Origin: an uncultured Leucothrix sp.
Lineage (GTDB): Bacteria > Pseudomonadota > Gammaproteobacteria > Thiotrichales > Thiotrichaceae
DNA: 7,218 bases
Reading direction: 5' to 3'
NCBI GenBank assembly: GCA_938004025.1
Contig: CALKXC010000435.1
Location: 1 to 7,218, forward strand
Positions within the stretch are counted from its first letter, which is position 1. Each line of letters begins with the position of its first letter. Under the pieces are notes generated by a model. That model was not told the origin of the DNA. It saw nothing but the letters and a program-made list of their open reading frames with translations, and did not search any database. The translations under genes were made by a program, and so were the position numbers. Shown here piece after piece: positions 1 through 5,643 of this stretch.

Positions 1-1
1 T

Positions 2-178
2 AGCCACGAAGATTTTTCTTTGTCATATGGATGCCTGAAGGGCTATGACATTGAGTGTTCGCTGCATGGAGCTCGGTTTGATGTAAGAACTGGGCAGCCA
101 TCAATGGAGCCTGCTGAGCTAGCGATCAAAACCTTTCCTATTGTTTTTAAAGATAAATCGATACTAATTGATGGGTAG
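2..178 (+). CDS. Rieske [2Fe-2S] ferredoxin, C-terminal part (5' end outside window)
   Basis: Frame 2 of the plus strand is open from the window edge to a TAG at 176-178 and encodes 58 residues. It starts S-H-E-D-F-S-L-S and continues to ECSLHGARFDVRTG, the small Rieske ferredoxin signature. His2, Cys19 and His22 would be three cluster ligands (C-x-H ... C-x2-H). The first Cys would be the codon cut by the edge, and base 1 (t) fits the last base of a TGT Cys codon. Such ferredoxins carry one electron to aromatic-ring dioxygenases, and close relatives lie in some SUF Fe-S assembly operons; the partner is outside the window, so neither role can be chosen. The short C-terminus resembles soluble BphF-type ferredoxins rather than the membrane-anchored bc1 Rieske protein. 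Its last 15 bases overlap the convergent gene at 164-856. Confidence 0.88.
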   Translation, partial: SHEDFSLSYGCLKGYDIECSLHGARFDVRTGQPSMEPAELAIKTFPIVFKDKSILIDG

Positions 179-856
179 TTCAGCCCGCAGCTGATCTCTG
201 TCATACCACCAATTACCATTGACCAATGCATCAATGACCTGTCCCATGCGAGGAATGAAAACAGTAGGATCATTGAGTTCTAGCTTATCCATCCAAAAAT
301 TTAATTGGCCTTGGTCTTTAACGTTACTATGACGCTCGGCAACTTTGCTGAGCATATTGGTAGTTAAGAACATTACGCTATCTCGTTTTTCATCAGTCAA
401 ACGCAAATCTGCAAGGTAGTGAGCAACGGCTGCTGCAACCGCGGCACCATCTGATTTGTCTGGGGTATCTTCAATCAGATTATTTAGCATTAATAAACTG
501 ACTTCCGCATCAACAGGGTAGGTGATAGCTAACCATAAACCGTTGCCTAGTGCAGTTACTGCTGCGGGAAGTTCTGTTCTATATAAGGTGTCGCAAGACT
601 GGACCGCGGCTTCCCAGTTCTTTGATTCAAGATATATTATAAAAGCTTCTTTAGCTAAACCCCATGCTGCTTCAGGCATGCCTGGCTTGCCGAGCTCTAT
701 CATAATGTCAGCTGTTTCTAGTTGTAATGCTGCTCTTGATTCTGGGGCAATATCAGCTTGCATTGCCATGAGTTTAGATTGACGCTCTTCAAGCGCAATT
801 TCTAGAAACTGGCGTGAGCTTTCAGGAGTGATTAGGTTGAGTTCGTCTTTCTGCAT
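164..856 (-). CDS. Unrecognised all-helical, TPR-like cytoplasmic protein (230 aa)
   Basis: I do not recognise this family. The protein has no signal peptide and no membrane segment. It is rich in Ala, Leu and Glu and looks helical throughout. Residues about 38-130 read like degenerate tetratricopeptide-type helix pairs, for example around WGLAKEAFIIYLESKNWEAA (64-83), where a WEAA turn resembles a TPR helix B. A conserved-looking tail with NFWMDKLEL (186-194) and a WW pair (216-217) follows. This suggests a scaffold or protein-binding role, but no enzyme motif is visible. The ATG lies only 5 bp after the stop of the RskA-like gene, so the two are almost certainly co-transcribed and probably act together; the Shine-Dalgarno sequence is weak. 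The stop codon falls inside the 3' end of the convergent Rieske ferredoxin gene. It is a real gene: long, cleanly bounded and with plausible protein composition. Confidence 0.8.
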   Translation of the reverse strand: MQKDELNLITPESSRQFLEIALEERQSKLMAMQADIAPESRAALQLETADIMIELGKPGMPEAAWGLAKEAFIIYLESKNWEAAVQSCDTLYRTELPAAVTALGNGLWLAITYPVDAEVSLLMLNNLIEDTPDKSDGAAVAAAVAHYLADLRLTDEKRDSVMFLTTNMLSKVAERHSNVKDQGQLNFWMDKLELNDPTVFIPRMGQVIDALVNGNWWYDRDQLRAELPIN

Positions 857-861
857 AATTT

Positions 862-1503
862 CTAAGGCTGAGCGAGCAACAGCGGTTGTGGAGGAGTATC
901 TTCAAGATTGCTGTCTAACATAATAGTGAATTTATAGGGTTCGGTAACTTTTCTTGGCGATGTGAAAGGTACCAGCAACTCCGTAGGAACAGTAAGTTCT
1001 GGAGAAAATGTGGTGATAGAAACCGGATCGTCAGCGCTATATGCTAAATCGTGAACCCACAAATGATAGGTTTGATGCGACTTGAGTTTAGGCAGGTTTG
1101 CAAAGCGCATCATGCCTTTTTGGGATAGCGTACTCCATACAATGTCACCATAGATTTTCTTAGCCATCGGATCTAGCGTACGCATCCAATTGATGTTGAT
1201 TACATCAGGTTGAGCTAAGAGAAACTTTCTAGATTCATATTGCGCGACTTGCTTCTTTTCAATGTTGTCAACTTTTTGCACAAACTGCTGTGAGTAAATC
1301 ATAGCCGCTACCATCGCAAGGGCAATTGATATCAGTATAGTAGGCCAAAGCCAGCGTATCTGAGTATCTGATTGTTCGGTGGGTGCAGCTGGCATATAGT
1401 CAATAATGAGGTTTCTCGTTGAATTATATAATACGCTATTTTTAGCATTTAGTTTCTTTTTGTGAATAGGGCCTGGCGATGCTGCTGCAGGATGAGCGGT
1501 CAT
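862..1503 (-). CDS. RskA-like (anti-sigma-K factor C-terminal domain) single-pass membrane protein
   Basis: The 213-residue protein has an N-terminal cytoplasmic stretch of about 50 residues and one transmembrane helix at about 51-70 (WLWPTILISIALAMVAAMIY). A short charged, possibly coiled segment (72-92) and a periplasmic domain (about 95-213) follow. That domain matches the RskA C-terminal pattern: a small core (IVWSTLSQKGMMRFANLPKL, 121-140), then the characteristic TYHLWV (145-150), a PVSITTF strand and the late KFTIMLDSN strand followed by PP. In classical RskA proteins this domain sits behind an N-terminal zinc-binding anti-sigma domain (H-x3-C-x2-C) that holds an ECF sigma factor. Here the N-terminus contains no cysteine at all, and no sigma gene lies alongside, so sigma binding is doubtful. 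The annotated ATG gives an unusual Ala/Pro/Lys-rich start; Met37 is a possible alternative. It leads a two-gene unit with the TPR-like gene. Confidence 0.72.
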   Translation of the reverse strand: MTAHPAAASPGPIHKKKLNAKNSVLYNSTRNLIIDYMPAAPTEQSDTQIRWLWPTILISIALAMVAAMIYSQQFVQKVDNIEKKQVAQYESRKFLLAQPDVININWMRTLDPMAKKIYGDIVWSTLSQKGMMRFANLPKLKSHQTYHLWVHDLAYSADDPVSITTFSPELTVPTELLVPFTSPRKVTEPYKFTIMLDSNLEDTPPQPLLLAQP

Positions 1504-1601
1504 ATTTACCCGCTAGAGTGTGGATTTCTATTTTAAAATCTGAGTCTAAAAAACTAGCCGATGAATGACGGCATTAATAAAAATACAAATAGGATGACGA
1601 A
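1504..1601. other. Divergent intergenic region, 98 bp
   Basis: It lies between the RskA-like gene (leftward) and the exported protein gene (rightward) and must carry promoters for both. It is AT-rich, with a TTTTAAAAT core near 1531-1539 that could serve as a -10 region on either strand. A widely spaced GCTAG/CTAGC inverted repeat (1512-1516 and 1554-1558) is also present. I could not match a convincing -35/-10 pair, so no promoter is called. Confidence 0.35.
1591..1594 (+). promoter_or_regulatory. Shine-Dalgarno site for the gene at 1602
   Basis: AGGA lies seven bases before the ATG at 1602, which is ideal spacing. It supports this start, which also gives a full signal peptide. Confidence 0.65.
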
Positions 1602-2168
1602 ATGAGAATAAGGATATTACTCAGTTGTGTCGCATTAGCCACATTCTCGGCTAGTGCAATGGCATTTTCAGTTGAAGAAAACACACCTTTTGCTGCTTTA
1701 CAGTGGAATTTTGGCACTGACACGACAAAGCCTGATGTAGTAATAGGGTACCGCTCGGTTGATGTGGAGACTAATGGCGACGTTAGTGGCTGGCAGGGGA
1801 GTGTGTCCTACCGGCCCGAAGAAGGTGTTGATAAATTAAAACTTGAAGCGGTCGATGGGGATGCCGATATTCAATATACCTACGGAGGCGGTTATAGTTT
1901 GCAAGAAAAGCAGGCTTTAGTGTCTGGAGGGGTTAATGGGAGTTACCTAACGGCAGGTGCTGATTATTTGATCGGTCTGCGGAAAATAGAACCTTATGTG
2001 GGTTTGACCACGTTGAATGATTACGATGTTCCCAGAGAGCCAGTTGTCAATCAACCGGTGGCACATAATCAACCAAACACTGTTGTGAATATTGATAAAA
2101 GCCAGACTGCGGTGAACAATAATCTACAAATTCAACACTTTCCGGAGTACAGGGATTGTAATTGTTGA
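1602..2168 (+). CDS. Exported beta-rich protein of unknown family with C-terminal Cys-x-Cys
   Basis: The family is not recognised. Residues 1-21 form a signal peptide: RIR, a hydrophobic core LLSCVALATF, and likely signal peptidase I cleavage after SASAMA. The Cys at residue 9 lies within the hydrophobic core and is not a lipobox. Residues about 28-140 alternate polar and hydrophobic residues in strand-like blocks (AALQWNFG, DVVIGYRSV, GWQGSVSYR, DIQYTYGGGYSL, SYLTAGADYLIGL, IEPYVGLTTL), as in small outer-membrane or secreted beta proteins. From about 143 the chain becomes Pro-, Asn- and Gln-rich and disordered-looking, and it ends in Asp-Cys-Asn-Cys. These are the only cysteines of the mature protein, so a vicinal disulfide or metal site is possible. 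The start is supported by AGGA at 1591-1594, seven bases before ATG. It is divergent from the RskA-like gene (98 bp between starts) and ends at a hairpin. Confidence 0.78.
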   Translation: MRIRILLSCVALATFSASAMAFSVEENTPFAALQWNFGTDTTKPDVVIGYRSVDVETNGDVSGWQGSVSYRPEEGVDKLKLEAVDGDADIQYTYGGGYSLQEKQALVSGGVNGSYLTAGADYLIGLRKIEPYVGLTTLNDYDVPREPVVNQPVAHNQPNTVVNIDKSQTAVNNNLQIQHFPEYRDCNC

Positions 2169-2175
2169 GGCAATC

Positions 2176-2208
2176 AAAAAGCCGCCCGAAATAAATTTGG
2201 GGCGGCTT
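2176..2208 (-). terminator. Intrinsic terminator between convergent genes, strongest on the minus strand
   Basis: AAGCCGCCC at 2179-2187 pairs with GGGCGGCTT at 2200-2208, a 9-bp GC-rich stem with a 12-base loop. Read on the minus strand, the hairpin is followed by a run of T (A-tract 2176-2180 on the plus strand), the classic Rho-independent form, ending the DUF4870 transcript 23 bases after its stop. On the plus strand the stem is preceded by the A-tract but followed only by TTCTAG, so it would be a weaker terminator for the gene ending at 2168. Confidence 0.85.
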
Positions 2209-2231
2209 CTAGTAAATTTATACTATCTTGC

Positions 2232-2606
2232 TTATTTGATTAATCTAAGCGCAAATGGGTAGGTGTAATTCTTGCCATTTTTTACTTGAAGCCCACCGTA
2301 AATAGCAAAACCAAAACCTACAAGCATTACTAAAACGACTAAGATTTGTAAAAATGGTAGCGCTGCTGAAACTATCGCGAGTACAAATGCGAGAATTAAA
2401 ATTGTGATTTGAAAATTAAGCGCTTCTTTGGCATTAATATCGATAATGCTATTCAACTTCCCTTTCGTTAACCAAACAATTAATGGCCCTAAAACAATAC
2501 CCAAAAACAATACATCCCATCCGAAACCAAGAATACCCACTAGCGCTGACATGTGCGCTGCCATTCCCCAGGTACCAATCTCTTTCTTTGTTAATGACTT
2601 GCTCAT
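2232..2606 (-). CDS. DUF4870 (Tic20-like) small membrane protein
   Basis: The 124-residue protein fits the DUF4870 family in length and layout. The N-terminal segment TWGMAAHMSALVG (12-24) matches the family's W-x-M-x2-H-x-SAL start. A hydrophobic helix ending in LGPLIVWLTKG (39-49) follows, then the hallmark DINAKEALNFQITI (56-69). Two more membrane helices lie at about 65-84 and 86-106, and the protein ends with NGKNYTYPFALRLIK, the usual G-x-x-Y-x-YP-x2-x-R-L-I tail. It should sit in the inner membrane with three or four helices. The family's biochemical role is unknown; a distant relation to Tic20 translocon proteins has been suggested. The start is well supported by a strong AAAGGAGT Shine-Dalgarno sequence. 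It is a single-gene unit, divergent from the DUF4124 gene and closed by the hairpin at 2176-2208. Confidence 0.93.
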   Translation of the reverse strand: MSKSLTKKEIGTWGMAAHMSALVGILGFGWDVLFLGIVLGPLIVWLTKGKLNSIIDINAKEALNFQITILILAFVLAIVSAALPFLQILVVLVMLVGFGFAIYGGLQVKNGKNYTYPFALRLIK

Positions 2607-2612
2607 AGTCTG

Positions 2613-2620
2613 ACTCCTTT
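2613..2620 (-). promoter_or_regulatory. Strong Shine-Dalgarno site of the DUF4870 gene
   Basis: On the minus strand the sequence reads AAAGGAGT, six bases before the ATG whose complement is at 2604-2606. It is the best ribosome binding site in the window and fixes this start. Confidence 0.85.
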
Positions 2621-2634
2621 TAAAATGCCTGTTG

Positions 2635-2656
2635 TCGGGAATCTGCCCGATTTTTT
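2635..2656 (+). terminator. Terminator-like hairpin in a divergent intergenic region
   Basis: TCGGG at 2635-2639 pairs with CCCGA at 2646-2650 around a six-base loop, and TTTTTT follows at 2651-2656. In form this is a short plus-strand intrinsic terminator. It lies between two divergent genes, so no sense gene ends here. It could stop antisense transcription from the DUF4870 region, end an unseen small RNA, or act as a 5'-leader hairpin in the DUF4870 mRNA, because the stem also forms on the minus strand. The 5-bp stem is weak, so function is uncertain. Confidence 0.4.
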
Positions 2657-2707
2657 GTGATGTTGCTAGACTATAAGTAGAAATAATAATAAATAGGTTC
2701 TAAGGGT

Positions 2708-3328
2708 ATGCGGAAATTCTTGCTCATAGCTGTTTTACTTTCCATTCACACGACACTTTCTGCCGGTATATTTAGCTGGACAGATGCGTCTGGAAACGTT
2801 GTTTATGGTGACAGTCCTCCAGATACGGTAGTAGCAACATCCTTTGAGCCACCAAAGTTAACCATTTTGGAAAACTTTGCAAAGCGTTATGAAACCCCAA
2901 ATCAAACTTCCAGGCGCTCAAGTTCTAGAGGAACTGATAATAAAACCAACAATGCGAATAGGCCGGTAAACAGAAAAGAGGCTATTCATCGATATAAAAG
3001 CGTTTCTATCATTGCACCAAAAGCAGATCAATCGATACGCGCTAATGACGGAGATGTGTCTGTGATGTTGTCAACGTCACCGAAACTTCGTAAAGGTGAC
3101 AGTGTCACCGTTTATTTGAATGGTGAAGAGCATTCAACCGTCGAATCCAGAGTGGCGAATTTAAGTAATCTAGATAGGGGGGAATATCAACTTTTTGTCG
3201 AAATACGAAACGCGTCGGGCCAACTATTAAATAAATCTGAAGAGATTAACTTTAACGTTGTTAAAAACTCAGTGCTGACTAATAAAACTAAACCTTACAA
3301 CCCTTATGAAACGGACCCTAGCCAATAA
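2708..3328 (+). CDS. Exported DUF4124 domain protein with C-terminal Ig-like region
   Basis: The 206-residue protein begins with a signal peptide (MRKFLLIAVLLSIHTTLSAG, cleavage near 19). The DUF4124 motif follows at once: GIFSWTDASGNVVYGDSPPD (20-39), the family's W-x-D-x2-G-x-V-x-Y/F-x-D-x-P signature. Residues about 62-95 are a Ser/Arg/Asn-rich linker. Residues about 96-186 look like one immunoglobulin-type beta domain, with the repeating strand pattern seen in many DUF4124 proteins (SIIAPKADQSIRANDGDVSV, then a strand with YLNGE and LDRGEYQLFVEI). It probably works in the periplasm or at the envelope; the family has no assigned activity. The only upstream Shine-Dalgarno candidates are poorly placed (AGG at 2695-2697, AAGGG directly against the ATG), but the signal peptide supports this start. 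The last 25 bases overlap the convergent cryptochrome gene. Confidence 0.88.
   Translation: MRKFLLIAVLLSIHTTLSAGIFSWTDASGNVVYGDSPPDTVVATSFEPPKLTILENFAKRYETPNQTSRRSSSRGTDNKTNNANRPVNRKEAIHRYKSVSIIAPKADQSIRANDGDVSVMLSTSPKLRKGDSVTVYLNGEEHSTVESRVANLSNLDRGEYQLFVEIRNASGQLLNKSEEINFNVVKNSVLTNKTKPYNPYETDPSQ
3304..3328. other. 25-bp tail-to-tail coding overlap of the DUF4124 and cryptochrome-DASH genes
   Basis: The plus-strand gene stops at 3326-3328 (TAA). The minus-strand gene stops at 3304-3306 (TAA on its strand). Both frames use the same 25 bases, and there is no intergenic space and no hairpin terminator at the junction. Confidence 0.9.
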
Positions 3329-4608
3329 TTTTGATAAGTACCTTCAGGGTCATGTCTGTTGGCTTCAGACTCGATTTTGAATCCATTGGCTTTTCTAATG
3401 TCATGGCCTATACCAGCTTGAAAGTTCCAGTTGCCGTAGTTATTACAAGGCTCAAAATCCAACAAATAATGCTCAAACCAGCTAGCACCTAATCGCCAGT
3501 CTTGACCTAAATCCCTGACTAGATAAAGTGCAACCGACTGCCTGCCGCGGTTACTCATATAGCCCGTTTCTAAAAGCTCGGTCATGTTTGCGTCTACAAA
3601 TCGTTGACCTGTTTTACCATTGCACCAGTTCTGAATTTTTTCTGTCTGAGAAATAGAAATTTCTTTCTTTGAGCAGCTTTGACCGCGCATTCCGCCGCCT
3701 AAAAATAAATCTCCGCCGTGTTTGTAAGAAGCAAAGTGGTAGTAGTCTCTCCAAAGCAACTGACAAATTAACCAGCGCGTCGATTCATTCTCTAACTTTT
3801 CTTTTTCGAATCGTCTTACCTCATGATAAACATGTCTGGGTGATAAACAGCCATTGGCTAACCAAGGCGACAGCTTACTTGAGTAATCTTCTCCCAGTAG
3901 CTGATTCCTAGTTTCTTTGTAATTCTCAAAGGCATTACCCGACCACAAATAAGCACTAAGCCGGCTCAATGACGCCTCTTCACCGCCCTTAAATTGCATG
4001 ACTGCCTTGTCAGAAGACGTTCGGCTATCTGATACTGGGTTTTCTTCAAGTCCTTGAATAGTAATGCTTTCTGGTTGAGGTGGCAGCGTTGTTGGAGTGT
4101 CACAACAAGCGGGTACTGACCAAGGTTGCTCATCCCAATTAGTTTCAATCATCCTTCTAAACAAAATATAGCTGTTAGGTAAGGAAGCGGGCTCAGAGGG
4201 CAGTGTATTGATATCGAGCAAGGTGGCTCCGCCAACAATTTCAAGCTCGCAGAATTTTTTAACCGCTGTTTCTTGGAGCTGTTCACAATAACCACACTCA
4301 TGAGGCGCAAAGATTTTTTTTGCGTTGGTTTGAGTAACCAAATCTTTTAAAACGTCGGCGGCATCGCCTTTAAGCATGATCAGTTCATTCCCCAGCTTTT
4401 GCAAAGCGCCACGCAAAGCGACCAAACTTTCCCATAAAAAATTGGCTCTATACGGGCCAAGGCTTTGAACACCATGCTGTTCATAATGAATAACTTCATC
4501 GTAGACAAACACGCATATTAAACGCTCAGAGGATTCACTGGCTCTAATAAGCGCTGGGTTGTCATGTAGACGTAAGTTTTTACGAAACCAGAGAATATTT
4601 GTTTGCAT
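3304..4608 (-). CDS. Cryptochrome DASH (photolyase/cryptochrome family flavoprotein)
   Basis: The 434-residue protein is a full-length member of the photolyase/cryptochrome family, DASH branch. The N-terminal Rossmann-like antenna domain starts NILWFRKNLRLHDNPAL (4-20) and runs to about 130. A variable linker covers about 155-210. The FAD-binding helical domain shows DASH marks: TRNQLLGEDYSSKLSPWL (233-250), GCLSPR (253-258), WRDYYHF (286-292), TGYMSNRGRQ (348-357) and DWRLGASWFEH (370-380). Asn390 aligns with E. coli photolyase Asn378, near flavin N5, and Trp371 and Trp394 with the electron-relay Trp359 and Trp382 (spacing 23 in both). DASH proteins repair cyclobutane pyrimidine dimers in single-stranded or looped DNA under blue light, and some may signal. 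The end YWLGSVS is short, and the stop lies in the convergent gene. The start is 16 bp after fpr; the Shine-Dalgarno sequence is weak. Confidence 0.93.
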   Translation of the reverse strand: MQTNILWFRKNLRLHDNPALIRASESSERLICVFVYDEVIHYEQHGVQSLGPYRANFLWESLVALRGALQKLGNELIMLKGDAADVLKDLVTQTNAKKIFAPHECGYCEQLQETAVKKFCELEIVGGATLLDINTLPSEPASLPNSYILFRRMIETNWDEQPWSVPACCDTPTTLPPQPESITIQGLEENPVSDSRTSSDKAVMQFKGGEEASLSRLSAYLWSGNAFENYKETRNQLLGEDYSSKLSPWLANGCLSPRHVYHEVRRFEKEKLENESTRWLICQLLWRDYYHFASYKHGGDLFLGGGMRGQSCSKKEISISQTEKIQNWCNGKTGQRFVDANMTELLETGYMSNRGRQSVALYLVRDLGQDWRLGASWFEHYLLDFEPCNNYGNWNFQAGIGHDIRKANGFKIESEANRHDPEGTYQNYWLGSVS

Positions 4609-4624
4609 GGCTTAACTCAGAAAA

Positions 4625-5365
4625 TCAAAAATATTGTTCAGTGGTTATATGACCCGGCTTGCGTCGGAGGTGTTTCCTTAGTCCTTTTTCTGCCAATACT
4701 GAACGTGCATCAGCAATCATGTTTTGATTTCCACATAACATGATGTGAGTAGTTTCAGGTTCAATCTTTAAGTTTGCAGCTGCTTCGAATTGTCCATCCG
4801 AAATCAACGCTGGAATTCTGCCTTTCAAAGCACCCGCTTTATCTTCACGGCTGACAATCGGGACATAACAGAATTGTGATGATTCGCTAAACCCACTAAT
4901 CATCTCTTGATAAGCTAAATTGTTAGCGTATGAAACGGCATGCACAAGCACCAATTTATCAAACTTATCCCATACTTCATTTTGCTGAAGTATCGATAAA
5001 TAAGGGCCAAGGCCAGTACCCGTTGCAAACATCCACAAGTTCTTTGTATCAGGTAATTCATCAAGTACAAAGAAACCCGCAGCAGGTTGGGATATCTCAA
5101 TCGTGTCGTTAGGCTTTAATGCTGCCAACCCATTTGACATTGGGCCGTCAGGTACAATGTTATAAAAAACTTCTGCAATATCTTGCTCAGGAGAGTTAAC
5201 CAAAGAGTAGGGCTTAGCCATAGGCCCGCCATCAATTTGTAATTGAACCCTAACGAACTGCCCCGCTTTAAAAGGCTGTAATTCCGCTTCTAATCTGACT
5301 GAAAAAAGGTTTTCAGCCCATTGTTTGTTTTCAATTACGCGTGCAGCAAGAAATGCAGAAGCCAT
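4625..5365 (-). CDS. fpr: Ferredoxin/flavodoxin-NADP+ reductase
   Basis: The 246-residue protein matches bacterial Fpr (E. coli 248) over its length. It transfers electrons between NADPH and ferredoxin or flavodoxin through FAD in the cytoplasm. The FAD domain (about 1-100) contains GQFVRV (35-40) and KPYSLVN (51-57), where Lys replaces the usual Arg of the R-x-Y-S FAD motif. The NADP domain shows ATGTGLGPYLSIL (114-126) and the nucleotide-end motif CGNQNMI (211-217). The C-terminus KPGHITTEQYF, ending in an aromatic residue that covers the flavin, is nearly that of E. coli (KPGHMTAEHYW). It starts 8 bp after yggX; the best Shine-Dalgarno candidate (AAGG, complement at 5378-5381) is 12 bases away, so translation may depend on coupling. 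In enterics fpr is part of the SoxRS response; no SoxS-type box was sought successfully here. It may reduce Fe-S proteins or feed the flavin of the next gene. Confidence 0.96.
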   Translation of the reverse strand: MASAFLAARVIENKQWAENLFSVRLEAELQPFKAGQFVRVQLQIDGGPMAKPYSLVNSPEQDIAEVFYNIVPDGPMSNGLAALKPNDTIEISQPAAGFFVLDELPDTKNLWMFATGTGLGPYLSILQQNEVWDKFDKLVLVHAVSYANNLAYQEMISGFSESSQFCYVPIVSREDKAGALKGRIPALISDGQFEAAANLKIEPETTHIMLCGNQNMIADARSVLAEKGLRKHLRRKPGHITTEQYF

Positions 5366-5373
5366 AGTTTTAA

Positions 5374-5643
5374 TTAACCTTGTGGAACTAAGTTATCAAC
5401 TGATGAAGGACCATCACCAAAGAAAAACTTGTCCATTTCTTCTTCTAGAAATTTACGATCCTTTGGATTGATTGGTGACAAACGATACTCATTCATTAGG
5501 ATTGTTTGATGACCAACCCACTGCTTCCAAGCTTCTTGTGAGACATTTTCAAAAATCCGCTTTCCTAGATCTCCCGGATAAGTCATTCGTTCAAGACCTT
5601 CAGCTTCTTTTTTCAGCAAGACGCAGTTTACCAATCGACTCAT
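5374..5643 (-). CDS. yggX: Fe(2+)-trafficking / oxidative damage protection protein YggX
   Basis: The 89-residue protein is a clear YggX (E. coli 91 residues). It begins [18 protein letters not shown] with the conserved Cys7, followed by [21 protein letters not shown] (22-42) and the helical [29 protein letters not shown] segment (46-74). In enterics YggX protects labile Fe-S clusters from superoxide, limits free-iron damage and may pass Fe(II) within the cytoplasm; Cys7 matters for this. Its ATG overlaps the mutY stop as ATGA (5640-5643), and TAAGGA (complement 5653-5658) is a good Shine-Dalgarno sequence inside the end of mutY, so the two are translationally coupled. mutY-yggX is a conserved order in gammaproteobacteria. 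The pairing makes sense because MutY itself carries a [4Fe-4S] cluster. Confidence 0.97.
   Translation of the reverse strand: MSRLVNCVLLKKEAEGLERMTYPGDLGKRIFENVSQEAWKQWVGHQTILMNEYRLSPINPKDRKFLEEEMDKFFFGDGPSSVDNLVPQG

Noticed and set aside
43..273. Minus-strand open frame of 76 codons
   Set aside because: It lies across the Rieske ferredoxin end and the TPR-like gene in another frame; the translation has no family character and the plus-strand Rieske motif is clear.
522..782. Plus-strand open frame of 86 codons
   Set aside because: Antisense to the TPR-like gene; low-complexity Ser/Ala product typical of a shadow frame, with no ribosome binding site seen.
1512..1558. GCTAG/CTAGC inverted repeat as an operator
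   Set aside because: Arms of five bases separated by 37 bases are expected by chance in AT-rich DNA; there is no other support.
2428..2613. Plus-strand open frame of 61 codons
   Set aside because: Antisense to the DUF4870 gene, whose motifs and strong Shine-Dalgarno sequence settle the coding strand.
2655..2692. Possible sigma-70 promoter for the DUF4124 gene (TTGCTA with TAATAA)
   Set aside because: The match is poor, and the start point would fall almost on the ATG; not strong enough to list.
3669..4148. Open frames on both strands inside the cryptochrome gene
   Set aside because: The DASH protein is continuous through this region with family motifs; these frames are shadows.
4915..5112. 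Two short opposing open frames inside fpr
   Set aside because: The Fpr NADP-binding motif is encoded here in the correct frame; the others have no recognisable content.
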